Under the pieces are notes generated by a model that saw only the letters and a list, made by a program, of their open reading frames with translations, did no database searches and was not told where the DNA came from. 64,000 nt of DNA from Croceivirga sp. (GTDB lineage Bacteria > Bacteroidota > Bacteroidia > Flavobacteriales > Flavobacteriaceae), in the NCBI GenBank assembly GCA_028284285.1, contig JANQSA010000032.1, positions 124,001 through 188,000 of the forward strand, in the 5' to 3' direction. Below, piece after piece: positions 46,606-55,908 of this stretch (the first letter of the stretch is position 1; the number at the start of each line of letters is the position of its first letter). The position numbers and the translations under genes are program-made.

Positions 46606-48309
46606 TTACTTTTTTTGCATCAACTTAGCTTGATCTTCCCCTCCATTAATGATGTACAGTAGGGGTAGAGGTCTGTCCACACCCTCTTCAAACTGGGGCT
46701 TGGCGGTCCAAGGGGCAACGGACAGTACATTGCCCATATCCATCCAGAATTGCAAACGGGCCCTTTTTAAATTCCAGGTCATGTGAAAGTGGTTGGCCGG
46801 AGCGTAGTGTTTGTATTCGTTCATGCTCGCATGCTTGGGTACCACAAAGGTGTGTGGCCAGGTAGGGTTGGCCGTTTGGCAAACGGCATGTGCCAATTCA
46901 ACTGGCGGCAGTACTGTTTTTGCCTCGTCCCAAACCATGGAGAACATGCCCGACAGGGAACTGTAGGCTAAACGCGCTGCAATACCTTCGATGCCTTCAG
47001 GGGAAATAAAATGGGTGGAATTGCCCAAATATGAAAAATAGTCCACTGCTTTTGGAAAGGATATTTTGGAAAGGATGTCCTTGGGGTCTGCCCCCGGTAA
47101 AGCGGCCCAATTAAATGAAGCTGAACCGGAATTTACACCATCCACAAAGCCTCGTTGTTCCCATTCGGTATCGCCGGTGAGGGCGATGCCTTTGTCCTGG
47201 GCAAAGATGGCAATTTCACCAGGTTCCCAGACTTTTCTAAAGTCCATGAACAAAGGCGGATTACCCCCAGAAAGCCAGGTCATAAACAATTGGGTGAGCA
47301 GGGCTTGAACATCGGCCTCTGTGGCATAGGGAATGACTTCTTTCGGGCCATTATGGTCAAAGGTGGAATTAAAAAGTGACTCCATGATATCTGCCACAGG
47401 AAGTGGAATGCCCCGGGCATCGGAACCCCATTCCAACTGACTCATAAAGCCCCCGCCAACGGCATTCAGTTCTTTCATCAAATCCCTGACGATGAGGTAA
47501 AGGGCCAAACTTTTGTCCAGGTTGCCACTATCAGCATCTTCGGGCAATTCTATGCCTGCGGAACCTTCTTCTAACCAGGTGCGAAGGCGTTTGAGTTCTT
47601 CTTTGTCGTAGGACTCTTTTTGTAGCATGTCGGCCAAAAGCTTCATGTCGAGTCGTGTAATTTCTAACCCAAACTGGTTTCGGGTAGCAGCAACATGTGG
47701 CAGAGCGGTTTCCATACCCATAGAATCGTGTCCAAAAACCACCACACGTTTGCCCTTGAGACCTTGTATGGTTGTAGCAGCATAGCACCAATCAATAAGG
47801 TTGACCTTGGTCTCGGGAGACATCACAGGATTCAATCCAGTATCCGCCCAATTGCCTACGTTGATGTGGGCCAGTCTTCCCGATTGGGCCAAAGCCCCAT
47901 TAGTGGCATGGGTAAAGACCACGCCAGGGCGTGGGCCACTGTTTCCCGTCGTGAAGTTGAAAGGCGTATCGGATGGAAAATGTGCCAAGAGTGACATCAC
48001 GGTCAATTGGGGAAAAGCCCAGGTATCGGGTACGCAAATGATGATGTTTACCCCTGCCGATTTAAACTGTGCCGCCACGGCATCGGCCTGTTTTTCACCA
48101 TCCACCAATAGGTCGCTATACACCACGGGAACATTTTGTTTGGAGGGGGTATAGATTTCGCCGGATATTTCATCGGCAGCCATTTTTACAATATTGGCAG
48201 CCCGGGTTCGGGCATCGGGATCTATTCTGGGGTCACAAGTAGCAAAAACACCAATAACGGGCAGACTACTCTTTTCAGTTTCAACAGCGCTTAACTTTTT
48301 TGCAGACAT
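46606..48309 (-). CDS. L-fucose/L-arabinose-isomerase family protein
   Basis: 567 residues, cytoplasmic (no signal). N-terminal domain about 15-200 opens VIGVFATCDPRIDPDARTRA, the second domain contains VVVFGHDSMGME and HVAATRNQFGLEI, and the C-terminal region has NPTWPHTFVVPKH, and ARLQFWMDMGNVLSVAPW. Overall architecture follows the FucI/AraA fold but it is diverged from the fucI at 23580. It lies between FucP (15 bp) and a ribulokinase (4 bp). L-fucose isomerases also act on D-arabinose giving D-ribulose, a direct ribulokinase substrate. Candidate substrates are D-arabinose, L-fucose or L-arabinose; sequence alone does not decide. Confidence 0.82.
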   Translation of the reverse strand: MSAKKLSAVETEKSSLPVIGVFATCDPRIDPDARTRAANIVKMAADEISGEIYTPSKQNVPVVYSDLLVDGEKQADAVAAQFKSAGVNIIICVPDTWAFPQLTVMSLLAHFPSDTPFNFTTGNSGPRPGVVFTHATNGALAQSGRLAHINVGNWADTGLNPVMSPETKVNLIDWCYAATTIQGLKGKRVVVFGHDSMGMETALPHVAATRNQFGLEITRLDMKLLADMLQKESYDKEELKRLRTWLEEGSAGIELPEDADSGNLDKSLALYLIVRDLMKELNAVGGGFMSQLEWGSDARGIPLPVADIMESLFNSTFDHNGPKEVIPYATEADVQALLTQLFMTWLSGGNPPLFMDFRKVWEPGEIAIFAQDKGIALTGDTEWEQRGFVDGVNSGSASFNWAALPGADPKDILSKISFPKAVDYFSYLGNSTHFISPEGIEGIAARLAYSSLSGMFSMVWDEAKTVLPPVELAHAVCQTANPTWPHTFVVPKHASMNEYKHYAPANHFHMTWNLKRARLQFWMDMGNVLSVAPWTAKPQFEEGVDRPLPLLYIINGGEDQAKLMQKK

Positions 48310-48324
48310 ATCTTTATTATGTTT

Positions 48325-49671
48325 TTAAATGTATTGTAGTTGTTTTTTTTCCCGGTTCATGGATCTAAAGGAATAAATGGCCACCAGAACCAGACAGGTC
48401 AGTGGCAAGACAAACGAAAAATTGACCTCCGGAATAAAGCCCAGCACCTTAAGGTCACTCAGGCCGGTACCACCCATATCAATAATACGGCCTTGTATAG
48501 GGGGCATTAGGGCACCCCCAACAATGGCCAAGACCAATCCTGCAGATCCCAATTTGGCCTCGTTGCCCATACCTTTAAGGGCAATACCGTAAATGGTAGG
48601 GAACATAAGGCTCATGGCAAAGGATACGCCCACCAAGCAATAGAGGCCCAACATGCCGTGGATCATGATGGCCCCTACGGTAAAACCAATTCCCAAAAAA
48701 GCAAAAACTAGCATGAGCCTGGCCGGGTTGATGTAACGAATCAAAAAAGTGCAGATCCAACGTGCCGTCAAGAACAAAATAGTAGAAGCCGCTACATAGA
48801 CCACTGCATTGAGCTGGTTGTCTGCCGAACGTGATTCATTGAGGTTGGTCACATACTGATAGATAAAGGTCCACACCATAATTTGGCAGGCCACATAAAA
48901 GAACTGTGCCAATACACCCTCGTAGTAGTTTTTGTTGGAAAACAACTTTTTAACGGTCTCCTTGAGGTTCAAGGCCTTTTCCCTGGGTCGGCTTTTCTCG
49001 ATTTTCATAAAGATAAATACAATCAAAATGGCAACCACCACAAAGCCGAGTATGATATATGGAGTGCTGATCACACCCATGTCATGCTCAATGATCTGCT
49101 GTTTTTGTTCTGGGGAAAGATTTGCGGTTGCATTGGATGAATCTGCGCCAATTTTGGTTTCCAGGCGTTCCACCACAAACAAACGGGCTACCAGTTGCCC
49201 CGCCAAGGCTCCCATAGGATTAAAGGCCTGTGAAAGGTTGAGCCGTTGGGTGGCGGTACGCGGGTCGCCCAATTCGAGTACCATGGGGTTGGCCGTGGTC
49301 TCCAAAAAGGCCAAGCCAAAGGTGAGCACGTAAAGAGAAACCAAAAAGAGATCGTAATCCACCCCTTTCGCCGAGGGGTACATCAACAGGGTGCCGACCG
49401 CAAAAAGAAAGAGTCCCAAAACAATACCCGACTTATAACTGTATTTCCTAATGTACAAGGCTGCGGGTATGGCCATAGTACCATAGCCCCCATAGAAAGC
49501 CAATTGTACATAGGAGGCCTTTACATTAGAAATGTCCAATACGTTTTTGAAGACCTCCACCATAGGGTTGGTGAGATCGTTGGGAAAGCCCCAAAGAAAA
49601 AAGAGCGAGGTTACCGCAATATACGGCAGTAGCAATTTGGTTTCCACTACTTTGGGCCTTGTACTGTTCAT
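48325..49671 (-). CDS. fucP: FucP-type sugar:proton symporter (MFS)
   Basis: 448 residues, 12 membrane spans, no signal peptide. Matches FucP closely: SLFFLWGFPNDLTNPM, QLAFYGGYGTMAIPAALYIRKYSYKSGIVLGLFLFA, and LAFLETTANPMV with Glu124, equivalent to the essential Glu135 in E. coli FucP. The other essential acid, Asp46, is Asn35 here (NDLTN), with Asp32 three residues earlier. A large loop (about 175-205) carries a DSSNATANLSPEQ insertion. It imports fucose or a stereochemically related sugar (D-arabinose, L-galactose). It is upstream of the isomerase and ribulokinase, the standard importer-catabolism order. Confidence 0.9.
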   Translation of the reverse strand: MNSTRPKVVETKLLLPYIAVTSLFFLWGFPNDLTNPMVEVFKNVLDISNVKASYVQLAFYGGYGTMAIPAALYIRKYSYKSGIVLGLFLFAVGTLLMYPSAKGVDYDLFLVSLYVLTFGLAFLETTANPMVLELGDPRTATQRLNLSQAFNPMGALAGQLVARLFVVERLETKIGADSSNATANLSPEQKQQIIEHDMGVISTPYIILGFVVVAILIVFIFMKIEKSRPREKALNLKETVKKLFSNKNYYEGVLAQFFYVACQIMVWTFIYQYVTNLNESRSADNQLNAVVYVAASTILFLTARWICTFLIRYINPARLMLVFAFLGIGFTVGAIMIHGMLGLYCLVGVSFAMSLMFPTIYGIALKGMGNEAKLGSAGLVLAIVGGALMPPIQGRIIDMGGTGLSDLKVLGFIPEVNFSFVLPLTCLVLVAIYSFRSMNREKKQLQYI

Positions 49672-49757
49672 ATAAGATATGTTCTAATTGTTGGTTTTCA
49701 TTGTTTTCTTGGGTACAATTGGGTACCACCCCAGTATGTTTTTAATGCCATAAAACA

Positions 49758-51836
49758 TTAGTCATACTCCACGGCCAAGGCTATATGCCCCGTAAATTTT
49801 GGTACGGTCAAAACGACCTTGCCCGAGTCTAAGCTGTAGTCCAGTTCTTCCATGTTGGGCACGGTGTATATTTTTTTGATGTTCTTGTTTAGGTCGAGTT
49901 TTATGGGAGTATCGTGAAGAGGCACCAAATCCTCTATAACCCGAACGCTACCCCGTTGAATGGGGGCGGCATAGAGCAAATGCAGCACATACCGTTTGTG
50001 TTCCGGTTGGTGCAACAGGTTAATGCGTCCCAAACTGGGGAGTTTCACCTTTACCATGGGTTCAATATCCAAACTATTAAAAGCTTCCATGAACAATTCA
50101 CGATGCACCCGGGCCCCATGTCCAAAATACATTTTGTCCAATTCATGGGCAATGTAAACCACGTTCCCCGTTTTCACTACCCCTGGATGTGGGGCATTCT
50201 GTAATTGGTAAGGGGTGTTGGCATGTGAGGTAAAATGTTCCCAGGTTCGGCTAAAATAAGGTTCCCGAACGGTAGCAATTACCTTCGAACCCTCAAGAGG
50301 CTTTACACGTATACCAGGCGTGTAATTGAGAAAGGGTGAGTCCACCAAATCTGTTGATTTGGGGTTTTCCACATACAGATAATCCTTGTCGTAGCGGGCT
50401 TCCCCGATATACTCAATCCCGAGGTCGAGTTGAAAGGTATTGCCCTCTGTTTCGAAAGCCCCTTTGCTCATGACCAGCAACTTTCCTCCCCTGGCTTGAA
50501 ATCCTTTGATGCGTGTGATTTCTTGTGGGGAAAGTTCAACCTGGCTGGGAATCACGATTACTTGCAATGTTGCCCAGTCACCAAGGTTATTGGCGACTAC
50601 AAAATTGACCTGGTTTTCCATCAACATCCTTGCGGTTCCCTCATCACGCGCCCTATCATTGGTAAACCACAGCCCGACTACGGCTTTATGGTCCGCCCCA
50701 ATGCCATATGCCTCAATTTTTTCAACATAATCGAAAGCATGGCCAATATTTTCATAAGTGGCCATTTCCAGTTCTCCTGATGGATGCAATTGATCACCAA
50801 AATTCGCATTGGCCCCAAAGGCCACCATGGCGGCCGCTTCGTACCAAATGGCATCTTTGTGCTTAAATCCCCCAAATTCACCCCAGGCTTTATGGAACTT
50901 ACCGCTCATCGCTACCATTGGCATACCGGTATTGGCGAAGTACTTGGCCCTATAGGGAAAAATATCGTAGCCACCCCAAGCCGTGGGCAAATCTTCCAAA
51001 TCTATTTTGGTATTGTACTCGTAAAGCTTGTTTTTAAAGGAGTGACCATAACCCAAATGTGTTGTCCAATTGTAAAAGACCGAGGCCTTTGGCAGGTGTT
51101 TGAGGATGGTTTCGCGGGTTTCTTTCAGAAACTTTTCCGTCTTTGTTACGTGGTGGGCCATGGCGGCAGCATCGTCTTGCCAGTCAATACCCTTGGCTTC
51201 CATATCTTTTTTGCTCCATTCATTGTAATTGGGACTCCGCAAGGGGACAATATCATACCATATTCCGTCCAAATCATAGTTTTTGACCAGTTCTTCGGTT
51301 TGCCTTAAGATAAGGTCCAAGTAGGGCCCTTCGGGGAATAGCACGGGCCACCCCCAGCCCATGGCATCCGTAGGGTTGGCCGCAGCTTTCTCTGCCGTAT
51401 AGCGGTCTTTGCCTTCTTTGTCCAGAAAAACCCAGTTGGGATGGTTTACGGCATCCTGTACAGACCATCCGATGGTGTAGTAGGCCTGTACGCGAACACC
51501 TATTTCATGGCAGGCTTTTATCTGCGCCTTCAACAAGTCAAAATCGAGGTTAGGATGTTGCTGGCCAACCTTGGTTGGATAATACGACCAGCCATGGTGG
51601 CCTTTGGCAAAAATGTTGATGGCATTTACATTGCCCGCTTTTAGTGCATCCTGGAATTGTTTTTTGTTGAATTTGCTTCCGATGTTTTGTAGTGCCTCGG
51701 AAGTATGGAAATCCAAGTGTATTTGTCTGCTGCCCTCTTTTGTACGGAATTCGGGCAGCTGTTGCGCTGCCATCTGCACGAAAGAAAAAACGGTTAAAAC
51801 ATATATAAGGCTGCGGGTATTGGTTTTAAAGTTCAC
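49758..51836 (-). CDS. GHL6-type (hypothetical glycosyl hydrolase 6) secreted enzyme, candidate alpha-L-fucosidase
   Basis: 692 residues; the start is GTG at 51836. Signal peptide ends VQMAAQ. The N-terminal TIM barrel has the GHL6 signature DFHTSEALQNIGSKF, INIFAKGHHGWSYYPTKVG, YYTIGWSVQ and GIWYDIVPL. Then a trimerisation-like middle domain (KAVVGLWFTND...VIVIPSQVELSPQEITRIKGF..GGKLLVMSKG), and a beta-sandwich end. The phrase KGHHGWSYYPTK parallels KHHDGFxxxxS of GH29, so the barrel is distantly of the same clan. Similar barrel/trimerisation architecture occurs in GH151 alpha-L-fucosidases; placement here fits that, but the enzyme activity is unproven. It heads the fucP-isomerase-kinase run by an 86-bp gap. 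Confidence 0.72.
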   Translation of the reverse strand: MNFKTNTRSLIYVLTVFSFVQMAAQQLPEFRTKEGSRQIHLDFHTSEALQNIGSKFNKKQFQDALKAGNVNAINIFAKGHHGWSYYPTKVGQQHPNLDFDLLKAQIKACHEIGVRVQAYYTIGWSVQDAVNHPNWVFLDKEGKDRYTAEKAAANPTDAMGWGWPVLFPEGPYLDLILRQTEELVKNYDLDGIWYDIVPLRSPNYNEWSKKDMEAKGIDWQDDAAAMAHHVTKTEKFLKETRETILKHLPKASVFYNWTTHLGYGHSFKNKLYEYNTKIDLEDLPTAWGGYDIFPYRAKYFANTGMPMVAMSGKFHKAWGEFGGFKHKDAIWYEAAAMVAFGANANFGDQLHPSGELEMATYENIGHAFDYVEKIEAYGIGADHKAVVGLWFTNDRARDEGTARMLMENQVNFVVANNLGDWATLQVIVIPSQVELSPQEITRIKGFQARGGKLLVMSKGAFETEGNTFQLDLGIEYIGEARYDKDYLYVENPKSTDLVDSPFLNYTPGIRVKPLEGSKVIATVREPYFSRTWEHFTSHANTPYQLQNAPHPGVVKTGNVVYIAHELDKMYFGHGARVHRELFMEAFNSLDIEPMVKVKLPSLGRINLLHQPEHKRYVLHLLYAAPIQRGSVRVIEDLVPLHDTPIKLDLNKNIKKIYTVPNMEELDYSLDSGKVVLTVPKFTGHIALAVEYD

Positions 51837-51849
51837 GTGTTATGTTGTA

Positions 51850-53277
51850 TTAGGGTTGTACTGGGGAAAGGGCTCCCTCTTTCTCGATTACCAAGATGGT
51901 GTCTACATCGTCCATTACCACTCCGGAAAGGTCTAGTTGTAGATGTCCATTTAGGGTAAACGGCACCTCTTGCCCCCCTCCAAAAAGCGTTACTTTGGTG
52001 ACCTTGCCTGTTACGGGAACGTCCAGCAATTTCGTTTTTGGGTAGTCCAAAATGTGAAGATAGGTTTTGCCGCCTTCCTTGCCTTGCATCATTACCCCCC
52101 AGGGTTGCTCGGCCATGGGGCCACCACGGGTATTGAACACGCTTTCTCCATATTTGCGGTTCCATTGGCCTATTTCTTTGAGGCTATTGATGACCTCAGT
52201 CTGAAATTTTCCCGTGGGCGGTGGGCCTACATTCAAAAGCAGGTTCCCGTTAATGCCCGCAGCGCGCACCAAATAGTGCACCAGTTCTTTAGTGCTCTTA
52301 AATGCTTTATCCTCGGCATTGTAGCCCCAATGTTTGTTCATGGTGTCAGCAGATTCAAGGGGAAATTGTGATACTTCCTTGGTATTGGCCGCATAGGTGT
52401 CGTGCCCTGGGAGCGAGCGTTCAAAAACTTGGTAGTCCTCTCCGAATTGGGGCACACTAAAACGGTTGTTGCCAATCATGGAGTGGGGTAGGTTTTTATG
52501 GATGATGTCATAGGTTTCCTTAAAACGCCAATCCACGCCTTTCTCAATATCCCAAACCCCATCGAACCACCAACTGGAAATGGGCCCGTATTCACCGCTG
52601 CTCAACTCCTCCACCTGAGCGTTCATATAGTCGAGATATTTATTGATGTCGCCACTTTCCGGACGGCCATTTTTCCAGCCGGTTTTTCCTCTTGGAAAGT
52701 AGTCAGGATGGTGCCAGTCCAAATGGGAGTGGTACAGTCCAAAGGCGATGCCCTGTTTTTGGCATTCTTCGGCCAGTGCCTTGATAATGTCCTTTTTATA
52801 GGGTGTGCGATCCATAATGTTCCAATCCCCATGTTTGGTGGCCCACATGGCAAAACCGTCGTGGTGCTTAGAAGTGATCACCATATATTTCATCCCAGCC
52901 TCCTTGGCCAGGGCTACCCATTCTTTGGCATCGAAATCAACAGGGTTAAATTTGGGAGCCAATTCTTCGTAGTCGGCAATTTGCCACTGGCGCTGCTCCA
53001 TTTCCCACTCGTTCTTGCCCTCAACGCTATAAATACCCCAATGGATAAACATACCAAAAGTGGCGTCACGGTACCACTCATAGGCCGCCTTTGAGGCACG
53101 TATGTTGTCCCCGTTTATCTGGGGTTCCAAGCCATAAGATTCATAGCCCTTTAGATAATAGGGGATTTCTTCTGTATCTTCCGCGTCTTTTTCAGTTTTG
53201 TTCTCTTTTTGGACGCATGAAATTCCGATAAGCACAGCCATGCACAACAGCCAATTAAGACGTTTCATCATTTTCAT
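51850..53277 (-). CDS. GH29 alpha-L-fucosidase, lipoprotein
   Basis: Start set at ATG 53277 (53271 and 53268 are close alternatives); a longer frame to 53457 overlaps the divergent AraC gene. The lipobox is IGISC. Motifs: WYRDATFGMFIHWGIYS, TSKHHDGFAMWAT, LYHSHLDWHHPDYFPRG, nucleophile segment SSWWFDGVWD, MIGNNRFSVPQFGEDYQVF, DTMNKHWGYN, GNLLLNVGPPPTG, then a C-terminal beta-sandwich ending in LVIEKEG. Close to the GH29 at 39059 in the HPDYFPRG and GNNxxxxP blocks. It is divergent from the AraC regulator at 53405, so likely under its control. Confidence 0.93.
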   Translation of the reverse strand: MKMMKRLNWLLCMAVLIGISCVQKENKTEKDAEDTEEIPYYLKGYESYGLEPQINGDNIRASKAAYEWYRDATFGMFIHWGIYSVEGKNEWEMEQRQWQIADYEELAPKFNPVDFDAKEWVALAKEAGMKYMVITSKHHDGFAMWATKHGDWNIMDRTPYKKDIIKALAEECQKQGIAFGLYHSHLDWHHPDYFPRGKTGWKNGRPESGDINKYLDYMNAQVEELSSGEYGPISSWWFDGVWDIEKGVDWRFKETYDIIHKNLPHSMIGNNRFSVPQFGEDYQVFERSLPGHDTYAANTKEVSQFPLESADTMNKHWGYNAEDKAFKSTKELVHYLVRAAGINGNLLLNVGPPPTGKFQTEVINSLKEIGQWNRKYGESVFNTRGGPMAEQPWGVMMQGKEGGKTYLHILDYPKTKLLDVPVTGKVTKVTLFGGGQEVPFTLNGHLQLDLSGVVMDDVDTILVIEKEGALSPVQP

Positions 53278-53363
53278 CAATATTACCAGTAAAAAAAGTG
53301 TTATACCGAATCCATTCCATCCGGCAAATTCCACCAAATATAGGTTTCGACAGTGAAAAGACC

Positions 53364-53402
53364 AATGTAAAAAATGATTATTTTTGTGTATAATTTTACA
53401 TT
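53364..53402. promoter_or_regulatory. AraC promoter with perfect 9-bp inverted repeat and -7 box
   Basis: AATGTAAAA (53364-53372) and TTTTACATT (53394-53402) form an exact inverted repeat with a 21-bp spacer. Inside it lies TATTTTTG (53379-53386), matching the Bacteroidota -7 consensus TAnnTTTG. The right arm ends 2 bp before the AraC ATG at 53405. A bound protein would cover the promoter, so autoregulation is likely. Confidence 0.55.
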
Positions 53403-53404
53403 TT

Positions 53405-54319
53405 ATGTCTGCACTAATTATTGATAACCTATCGGCAAGTGGCGACCCTTCAGACACTCAACAGCAATTTGAACCCTTGGACTTTAAAATTTTGTGTTGC
53501 CGATATTGGTGGTTCGAAATATGGAATGGACAACGGTTGTCCTTTCCTTTTTGGCGATTGTATTGGAACAAAAACGAAGGGGCATACATCTACTACAAGG
53601 AAAAGATGTACCTGTCGCCAAATGTCGTGTGCATCATCCCCCCACATACACCTTATTCCACGGGAATTGAGAATCAAAGGCCTGTGACAAGTTCCCCCCA
53701 TTTTTTTAAGTGTGGCAGGATTGGCTCACATCAAGAGGAGCGGGAACATTTTGAGAAAGGCCATATCCTTCATTTTTTTATTCATTTTACCTTGGGAAGG
53801 AACTATGATAAAGTGGATCCTGGCATTTACGCCATTCGAATGACCGAGGAACTCTCTTCTGGTCTGTCAAAAATTGTAGATGCGCTGGTCAAGGGCACCC
53901 AGAAGTTCAGGCAAAATGAAAGTTTAGATGTGTATAATCTTGCACTGTCCGCAGTAAACGAAATCCTCCCCAAAGCCACTTTTTCGGGAAACACCAACCA
54001 AGTGGTGGGGCGGATCATCGATTTTATGGAAAAGCACATGCACACCAAATTGACCGATAGCAGTTTGGCCTCAATGCTCTCTATGTCAACAGGTTCATTT
54101 TCAAGAATGTTTAAAAGGAGTACTGGGAAAAGTCCTAGTGTTTATTTGCGTCAAATCCGGATAGAAAAGGCAAGTAACCTCCTTTTGTATACGGACACTA
54201 ATATTGACACCATAGCTGACATTTGCGGATTTTCGGATCGTTATCATTTAACTAAGGTGTTCTCCCAAATAAAGAAAACCTCACCGGCAGCTTTTCGGAA
54301 AAGTGCGGGTTATTTTTAA
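53405..54319 (+). CDS. AraC-family transcriptional regulator
   Basis: Start at ATG 53405 (304 residues), just after the inverted repeat; the upstream in-frame ATG at 53384 lies inside the -7 box and is unlikely. Sensor domain: DFKILCCRYWWFEIWNG, FWRLYWNKNEGAY, CIIPPHTPYS. The C-terminal double HTH: KLTDSSLASMLSMSTGSFSRMFKRSTGKSPSVYLRQIR and then NIDTIADICGFSDRYHLTKVFSQ. Paralogue of the regulator at 27757 and very close to the pseudogene at 58392. It is divergent from a GH29 and converges with GH172 (38 bp between stops). Likely ligand is a fucose-containing product. Confidence 0.92.
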   Translation: MSALIIDNLSASGDPSDTQQQFEPLDFKILCCRYWWFEIWNGQRLSFPFWRLYWNKNEGAYIYYKEKMYLSPNVVCIIPPHTPYSTGIENQRPVTSSPHFFKCGRIGSHQEEREHFEKGHILHFFIHFTLGRNYDKVDPGIYAIRMTEELSSGLSKIVDALVKGTQKFRQNESLDVYNLALSAVNEILPKATFSGNTNQVVGRIIDFMEKHMHTKLTDSSLASMLSMSTGSFSRMFKRSTGKSPSVYLRQIRIEKASNLLLYTDTNIDTIADICGFSDRYHLTKVFSQIKKTSPAAFRKSAGYF

Positions 54320-54357
54320 TCCATCCGCTGCGTTTCTAGCGTTGTGGAAACAGCCCA

Positions 54358-55650
54358 TTACTTCAGCTCGCCCAATTTTTGGTACACTTTTTCCTTGATG
54401 TGTTTTGTCCTTACCTCCACCGAAGGTAGTGGGGGCAAATCCGATGAAGGCTTATCCAGATAAAAATAGGCAGTGGCCGAAAAATCGTCGCTCCTGTAAA
54501 AGTTATTTGACATATTTCCAGGAAAATCGGCATCGGTGGCCTTGGGTGGGTTCTCCATATCCAAATATCTTTTGGCGGCCTCGTAACCATCATCATGTAC
54601 ATAGGACCAAACGGCGGAGATGTCCACGCCGTTTTCTATGAGCCCCACCATGTTATTCCGGTTGGTATTCCCTATTTGCTGGATGGTCACCTTGCAATCT
54701 TCGTGAAAGTAAACGGGGTCGTAAGTGTGGAAACGGTAAAAGGTATAGAGGTCGTGTTCCTTATTCGATACCGTGCTTCCTTGGATCTGGTTGTCAAATT
54801 CGCCCTGTCCCCAACCCGTGCCAATATAATCCTCTGTGCCCGTACCGACCAAGGTGGGAAACTCCCCGTCGCCATCCAGATAAATCTTTACTTCGCCCTC
54901 ACCAAACCAAGTGCCTTGGTACTTTTTGTTACCGATTACCCCGATGTTAGTGCCCAGATATCGACCTCGTCCATTTACTTTGGGTAAGATGGTGTAGTCC
55001 ACTCCCTTGGTGGTCGTGGTGTCACGGTTCCAATAGGCATGGAAATAGAGCGTGTCGTCTTCCAATTTGCCCACTTTAACCATATCAACTTGATAATAGA
55101 ACATGATGAAATCTTCCGACTCGTTCACGACCTCGATTTTGCCCGATGTATGGAAAGGCATGGGCACGGAACAATTAAATGAGCGGCCTTCCGGCATGGA
55201 AAAAAAGACGTTTTCAAAGGGACGCATCAGCCCAAGGCCCATACCAAAAAAGTCGACAAACGGAGCTGAAACGGCTGGTTTCGTTTCACCGTCCCAGTAC
55301 ATGTTAATGCTCATCTTTTGTCTGTTCTCCTGGTTCCAGGCAAAAGAATTGGCAGCCCATATCTTGGTGATGATGCCTGGTCCTTTTTGATCAAAGATGA
55401 CCAGGGTATCCCCAGGGCCTATCATACTAAAAGCATCGCCCTTGGCTCCTTTGTTGGTCATGCCTCCCTTGCCCTTTTCTCCCTTTTTGTTCTCGGAACT
55501 GATCCATCGGGTCTGTACACCTTTCGGGGCGGCCTTGTATACCTTCTTTATATCTTCTAGGGAAAATCCCTTTTCCTTATTTTCGGATTGTTGGCAACCT
55601 GTGAAGAATACCAAGACAGAAATGGTTAAAACTGTTGCTGTATGTCTCAT
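54358..55650 (-). CDS. DUF2961 / GH172-family glycosidase, lipoprotein
   Basis: Start at ATG 55650 (430 residues) with lipobox VFFTGC; a frame extending to 55716 is non-coding. An early segment KKGEKGKGGMTNKGAKGDAF is unusually Lys/Gly-rich, a flexible linker rather than a fold. The GH172 hallmark is WFGEGEVKIYLDGDGEFPTLVGTGTEDYIGTGWG, with the two catalytic-type glutamates. SAPFVDFFGMGLGLM and PMPFHTSGK are further family motifs. Shorter than the GH172 at 43312 and similar to the one at 59144. Converges with AraC. Confidence 0.9.
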   Translation of the reverse strand: MRHTATVLTISVLVFFTGCQQSENKEKGFSLEDIKKVYKAAPKGVQTRWISSENKKGEKGKGGMTNKGAKGDAFSMIGPGDTLVIFDQKGPGIITKIWAANSFAWNQENRQKMSINMYWDGETKPAVSAPFVDFFGMGLGLMRPFENVFFSMPEGRSFNCSVPMPFHTSGKIEVVNESEDFIMFYYQVDMVKVGKLEDDTLYFHAYWNRDTTTTKGVDYTILPKVNGRGRYLGTNIGVIGNKKYQGTWFGEGEVKIYLDGDGEFPTLVGTGTEDYIGTGWGQGEFDNQIQGSTVSNKEHDLYTFYRFHTYDPVYFHEDCKVTIQQIGNTNRNNMVGLIENGVDISAVWSYVHDDGYEAAKRYLDMENPPKATDADFPGNMSNNFYRSDDFSATAYFYLDKPSSDLPPLPSVEVRTKHIKEKVYQKLGELK

Positions 55651-55908
55651 GTGGATGCCGTTGTTTTTTAAACTATGCTGCTGTTGATTTATTACATCAT
55701 TTTGAAGGGTTCCCAAAGATATTGGGGTTCATGCATTGAAACTGCTACAAAATACTTCAAGGACAATACTTTTTTTGCCATCTTGTTGGGGTTTAAGCTT
55801 CAATGCTGTTTGATATTGACCCCTTGATTGTGATTGGTTCAAATACCTGGTGTTTCTAGTTTCTGTTGAGTCAAGCTTAGGGTTCAATCCAGAAAAATCT
55901 AAACAAAT

